A DNA stretch of 64,000 bases from Eudromia elegans (lineage: Eukaryota > Chordata > Aves > Tinamiformes > Tinamidae), in NCBI GenBank assembly GCA_003342815.1, contig PTEX01000340.1, forward strand, positions 194,061-258,060, given 5' to 3'. Below, in pieces: positions 59,401 through 64,000 of this stretch. Under the pieces are notes generated by a model, which did no database searches, had not been told where the DNA came from, and saw only the letters and a program-made list of their open reading frames with translations. Within the stretch, counting starts at the first letter, position 1, and every line of letters starts with the position of its first letter. Position numbers and translations under genes: made by a program.

Positions 59401-62400
59401 TAATCAAATAGATGCAGACAGCAATGTAGACTCTTTTTTTCTTTATGGTATACTCTCTAACTTCTGCTTTATCTCATTTTGTTAGCTCTTTTATTCTTGA
59501 ATATCTAGAATCTGAATTGGAGATCTACTGTCAAAATTAGTCTGAAGTTGAATTAAGGAATTAAAAAGGAAAGGTCATTTGTGGTTCTCATTAAGCTATA
59601 AAATTACATAAAGAGTAAACCTCTTTGTAAAAGTAAGGCACAAATTTTTTTTTAGATTCTTTTCAGATGGCTGCGCAAATTGAAGTTCTCAAAATTATGG
59701 GGATTTTTTTTTCTTTTGTTTCTTTGGTTCATTGGTTTGGTTGGTTTAAATAAAAGCTAAATGCTGTGTCCAGAGGTGCAATAAAACAGTCCAAGGTAAT
59801 GCATGACTAAAAATGCAGCTGGCTGTGCTTGTGATGCTAAGATGTGGTCATATATATTATTATACAGAATGTATGCTTTGGTTGAAAAAAAGCAATTCAA
59901 AACGGTCGTCCTACAAACACAGAATCAGATGCATTGCATACGTGGAACAACAGAAAGCAGCAGTAAAATTCTTGATTCTGTGGTGTGTCTTGGTTATATT
60001 GAATCACTTCCAAGAAGTTTTCATGCTGAACTTGAAGCTGCAACATGGACAGTCTGCTTTGAGCAGTCTGCTTTGACATGCTCACTCGTTGCGCTGGATC
60101 TGTACTTGCAAAAGTGTTTGTCATCTGCTTTTTCTGGTTGTTGATGTCACAGGCTCTCAGACTGCAAAAGGCAGAAAGCAGATGGTACGGGTGGACTAAA
60201 AGAGGGAGTATCTTTAAGCAGGCAGAAGAGGGGATCTCCACTCTTGTGATATAACCCTGGACATATTTGCAGTCTCCCAGTCTGGTTTTCCAGATTGGAG
60301 ACCCTTGGGACTGAACAATAGAAAGAAGGGAATTTTGTGCCCATGAGGATCACCTGTCCTGTGGTCTCTCCATTCCACAGCTGCGTTTTCCTAAGCTGTT
60401 CTGCTCCCTCTGCTCTATGCTTTTAAGTCTGCACCGTTGCAGTGGACACTCCGAATGCTGCAGCTTCTTGCTTTGGGAAGCAGCTTCAAGGGACCTCAGC
60501 AAGTGCTGCAGAAATGTTTTCCGGTTCCTGTGTATCCAAATGGCAAGGACAGGAGAGAGGAATTAGGATCACCAGATTCTGCTCTTCCGTAGTTTCGTAC
60601 TCCATTGCAGTTGCCAGTTCATTTATATTGAACAAGTCATTTGTCATAATAGTGAGGTATTTAAAATATTGATTCCTTCTGGTTGCATTATCCCCTTGTC
60701 CTTTTTAAGTCTTACTGAGATTTTGTTTAGCCATTTTTGTTATTGTCTGTTGTGCTGTGATTTTTAATTGGTTTTGCTCAAGCAGTGCATTATTTCACTA
60801 ATGTGGAAGTTCTACAAGCAGAAATAATTGTCTTAGAAATTGACACTGATTAATTTGCTCAGCTTGCATTTGCAAAAGAAAAAGTCTGACTTTTTAATCA
60901 GTATCTGCAAAGATGAACTGATTTTTAATAACAAAATGAATTAACCAGTGGTTACTGCCAGGTAACAAGTAGTTCATTCATCCACAGGGACAAGGATTTG
61001 ATGGAAAAATGTTTCTGGATATGCACTGATTTTCAGCTGCCATTAGGGCAAATTTGTGTTTTGTGTTTTGAGGATAGAGTATTATTTACAGGAGCATCTT
61101 TTAGTTTGTGTAGTGTCTGTATTTCATCTGAAAAATAATTTTTGCTTCCTGTGTGATGTGATAGCCTTATAGCAGTACGGAAAGCATCATCTCATTTCCT
61201 GTGAGGATCTTGATTGTTTCTGCAGAAGTGAGAGTGTAGATCAGTTTCATTACTTCTTCACTCTGTCATTGATCTTTCTGCTGAGAATGCCAGAGATCGG
61301 GCAATTCCTTAGAGCTGGTTGTAACTTCTGTAATATGAACTCTTGCCACTGGGAAAGGGCCAAGACCTTCAAGCACGTTTTATTGACTATTTTCTGCAAT
61401 ATTTGCAAGGTAGAAATTTCTCATTGCCATGTCTGAATCTTTCAGTATATTAGGGGGGGTTTAGTAATTTTTTTTTTTTTCCTTTTGTAGACAGTGAAAT
61501 TGGTCTTAGAATGTCTGAGTTTAGTACCGGGGCGGTTTCCAGGGACACAATTGTCTAGGCACTGCAGGAAAGAAAGAGCAGTGTGAATGCAGTGAATGTG
61601 CTGTTTGTGCCTTGAGTCCTCTGGAGACCCTGCGGTCTCCTGTTCCAAGTGCTGGAGCCCATGATGCTGCTCTGTGTCAGCCAGCACTGAGTGGTATTGT
61701 GCTTGCCTTCCAGCCATCCCCATTGAAAAAGCCACTGCCTCCCATTACAACTTTGCAAATCCATCTGCATAGTGTTTTTATTCATTTGGAAGCACTTCAT
61801 GGGCATGGCCAAGAGTGCTAAAGCTCGCTTGCTCTTCAAAGCAATCAGTTCAGGGACTAGCTGTGAAAGACAGGAAGGCTTTGGGTGGAGGCATGTTTTA
61901 TATAACTGTTCTTCCTTGTGACAGTGGAGACTAGTGTTGCGTATGCTGTAAAACAGGGTGTAACTTGTACTATTTGTTGGTATTGAGTCTAAAGCAATGC
62001 TGAATTTAGTTGTGTTCCCATTCTTTTGCAAGGATGTCTATAAACAGTGTAGCATCCCAGTCAGTGTTTATATTTTCTGTGGCACCAGCCATATATTCTT
62101 GTCTTTCATGCTCTTAATAGGATTTTTTTTTCTAAGTATGTAAGTGTAATTTCAGATTCATGACATTGAAGTGATTATTTAGTACTATTACTAAATGTAC
62201 TTCTATTTCGTTGTTATAGTAGTAAGTGGTACATGCAAAGGCAACCTTCATCTTGTTTTTTGTTTAGGAATAATGTTAAGTGAGAGAGCCAAACAGTGCT
62301 GCAGAGTTGTAGAGTAAAATGTTTCCTTTCAAATATGCACACTGTCAGCAAGGTTTAAAAGAAATAATTAATTTTACAATACTTCTCAGACTACAGCAAC

Positions 62401-64000
62401 TGAGGGAAGAGAGGTGGCTTTTCTTAGTTACAGAAACTTAAAGAGGAAACTGAAGAAAAAGAGGCTCCGAGTGTAAAAAGAGCAGGAAATTTCTTGCTGT
62501 TGTTCAGAAGAGCTGTAAAACAGGAATACAACAATGGGCTGTATCATTTTTTGTGGAAATTTCCTCCCCCCCTCTCCCTTTTTTTTTTTTCTTTTTTCTC
62601 CTTGCACCTTTTGCTTAATATGGAAACTCAGCTATTAACTCCTTGTAACTCTGAGCAAGTTGATGCAGGGTGCAGGAGGTTATCTGCATTTGCAGGCAAA
62701 ACACATCCTGGAACGGAAGGAGAGGGCAGAAGTTGGAAATAAATATGCACTGTAGACATGATAACCACTTAAATCAATTTAGCTTAAGTCAATATGCTTT
62801 GGCATGTCATTTGGTAAAGTTTCACATATCTTGTGCAGCTCATTCTGCAAATGTATTTGTCATAGTACAGTGTGTACTGAATTCCTTTGAGATTCAGCAA
62901 GCTGGCCCGTGATACAAACAAGGTATTTACTAAAACACCAATCAAGATAAGCAAGGTGAGAAAGAAAGAGGAGATCCTGAGGTGAAAGGGCAGTAATTTT
63001 TTTAAGTGGAGGTGAATGAAAATAAGCAAGGAAATGAAATGCTGTGCTCGTGCAGATTTATTTGAAACTGTTATCAAGACATAATAGTAACTTTAGCCTT
63101 TGGATCATATTACAAGAATTTCATGGAGACCAGGAGATTCTTATCTGCATTTCCACAGTATGATTTACTGCTCTGTGCCAGTCTGCTGAACACTTAACAG
63201 GCACACACTTACGAAATCATGATGGCATATCCTGGGGCTTTTAGAATATTTTATCACTTTAAAGTGTATTTCAAGGGCAGTTTCAATGTTCCTCTTTAAA
63301 CGATTACTGTTACATTGTTCAGAATAGTCTTAAGCCAAATAATTTCATTTTCTTAAGTCATCTGTACAGCCTCCCTTCAAAGTGATATATACCGGAGAGG
63401 GTGAAGGCTTTGCCCAAAATTGCAGAAGGAATCAAAAGAAGTAGCATCTTCCTGCTGTGGAGAAGATCTGGTGTTCTGTAACTTAGAATAGAAGATCAAC
63501 ATTTCTGTACTAGTTACTAGTCACTGAGCCACTATAATCAAGAAAATAATATCAACTTTTTTTTCCTTGACAGCATGAATTTAAACCATTTTTCAACATT
63601 TTATATTCATTTCACTGTATGCTCAAAAGTGTCCATTAATGTTTTGACCGAGAATATATAGACCAAATGTATAGACAATATATAGACCGTGCAGGAGAGG
63701 AGAAACTGGAGACCAAGTGTCTGTGGCAGGTAACTGAACATTCATGCTTATAGTGTAGAATCCCTTTTCTTTTCTAAAAGAAAAGCAGAGGGGTTTTTTT
63801 ATGTGGGTTTAGTAGCCATTCATCTTGCATTACTACTAAAGATCCCATCTATACCAGTTACAGAAAGAGTGAACCTTTTGTAGGTACAGTCAGCAATAAA
63901 AATATTTTGAGTGTAGATACATGAAATCTTTTTGCTCAAGGACATAGTTCTGAGACTTAATTTCAGATAAGAAAAAGCTAGAGAATGCAGAGAATAGCAT
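53497..64000. other. 10.5-kb gene-free stretch, right end
   Basis: AT-rich unique sequence with many poly-A and poly-T runs. A strong donor-like AAGAG/GTAAGT at 56894 has no convincing acceptor before it. No repeat family, RNA gene or known domain recognised. Confidence 0.45.

Noticed and set aside
61623-61640. 7-bp hairpin GGAGACC/GGTCTCC
   Set aside because: Too short to stand out from chance.

Overview
The window looks like bird nuclear DNA: AT-rich, mostly non-coding, with several CR1 LINE copies ending in the octamer tails typical of avian CR1 (units ATTCTATG and ATTCTGTG). Turtles and crocodilians also carry CR1, so the bird call is an inference from tail type and overall sparseness. 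I could not identify a single host protein-coding gene with confidence. The long gene-free stretches fit introns or an intergenic desert.

Layout. 0-5.5 kb: unique sequence, a compound TTCC/TTTC microsatellite around an 85-base assembly gap, and a TATA-to-polyA-signal segment. 5.6-7.9 kb: a 2.3-kb CR1 on the minus strand with remains of endonuclease and reverse transcriptase (RT). 8.6 kb: a very old amniote repeat. 8.7-18.2 kb: gene-free, with short simple repeats and two CTCF-like sites facing each other. 18.3-19.0 kb: a short minus-strand CR1. 21.4-23.4 kb: a plus-strand CR1 that keeps ORF1 esterase and endonuclease but has lost its whole RT. 24.0-24.5 kb: a badly decayed LINE RT. 32.3 kb: a MIR-like SINE. 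34.6 kb: a second old amniote repeat. 38.7 kb: a CR1 3-prime fragment.

The most gene-like place is a CpG island at 43.86-45.12 kb. It is interrupted by a 378-base gap followed by a TTCTC pentanucleotide array, then polypyrimidine and polypurine tracts. A promoter and first exon may be hidden in the gap. East of it are an 87-base segment that can fold as a branched stem-loop (46.7 kb), a 57-base exon-like segment (46.0 kb), and the best candidate coding exon in the window (53.415 kb), a short C-terminal-like frame that starts with the end of a C2H2 zinc-finger pattern behind a strong splice acceptor.

There is no operon, CRISPR array, rRNA or tRNA that I can see. I found no convincing new biological system. 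The items most worth checking are the gapped CpG island, the 53.4-kb exon candidate, the 46.7-kb branched fold, and three unusually perfect short inverted repeats. All repeat and exon calls were made by eye without alignment tools.
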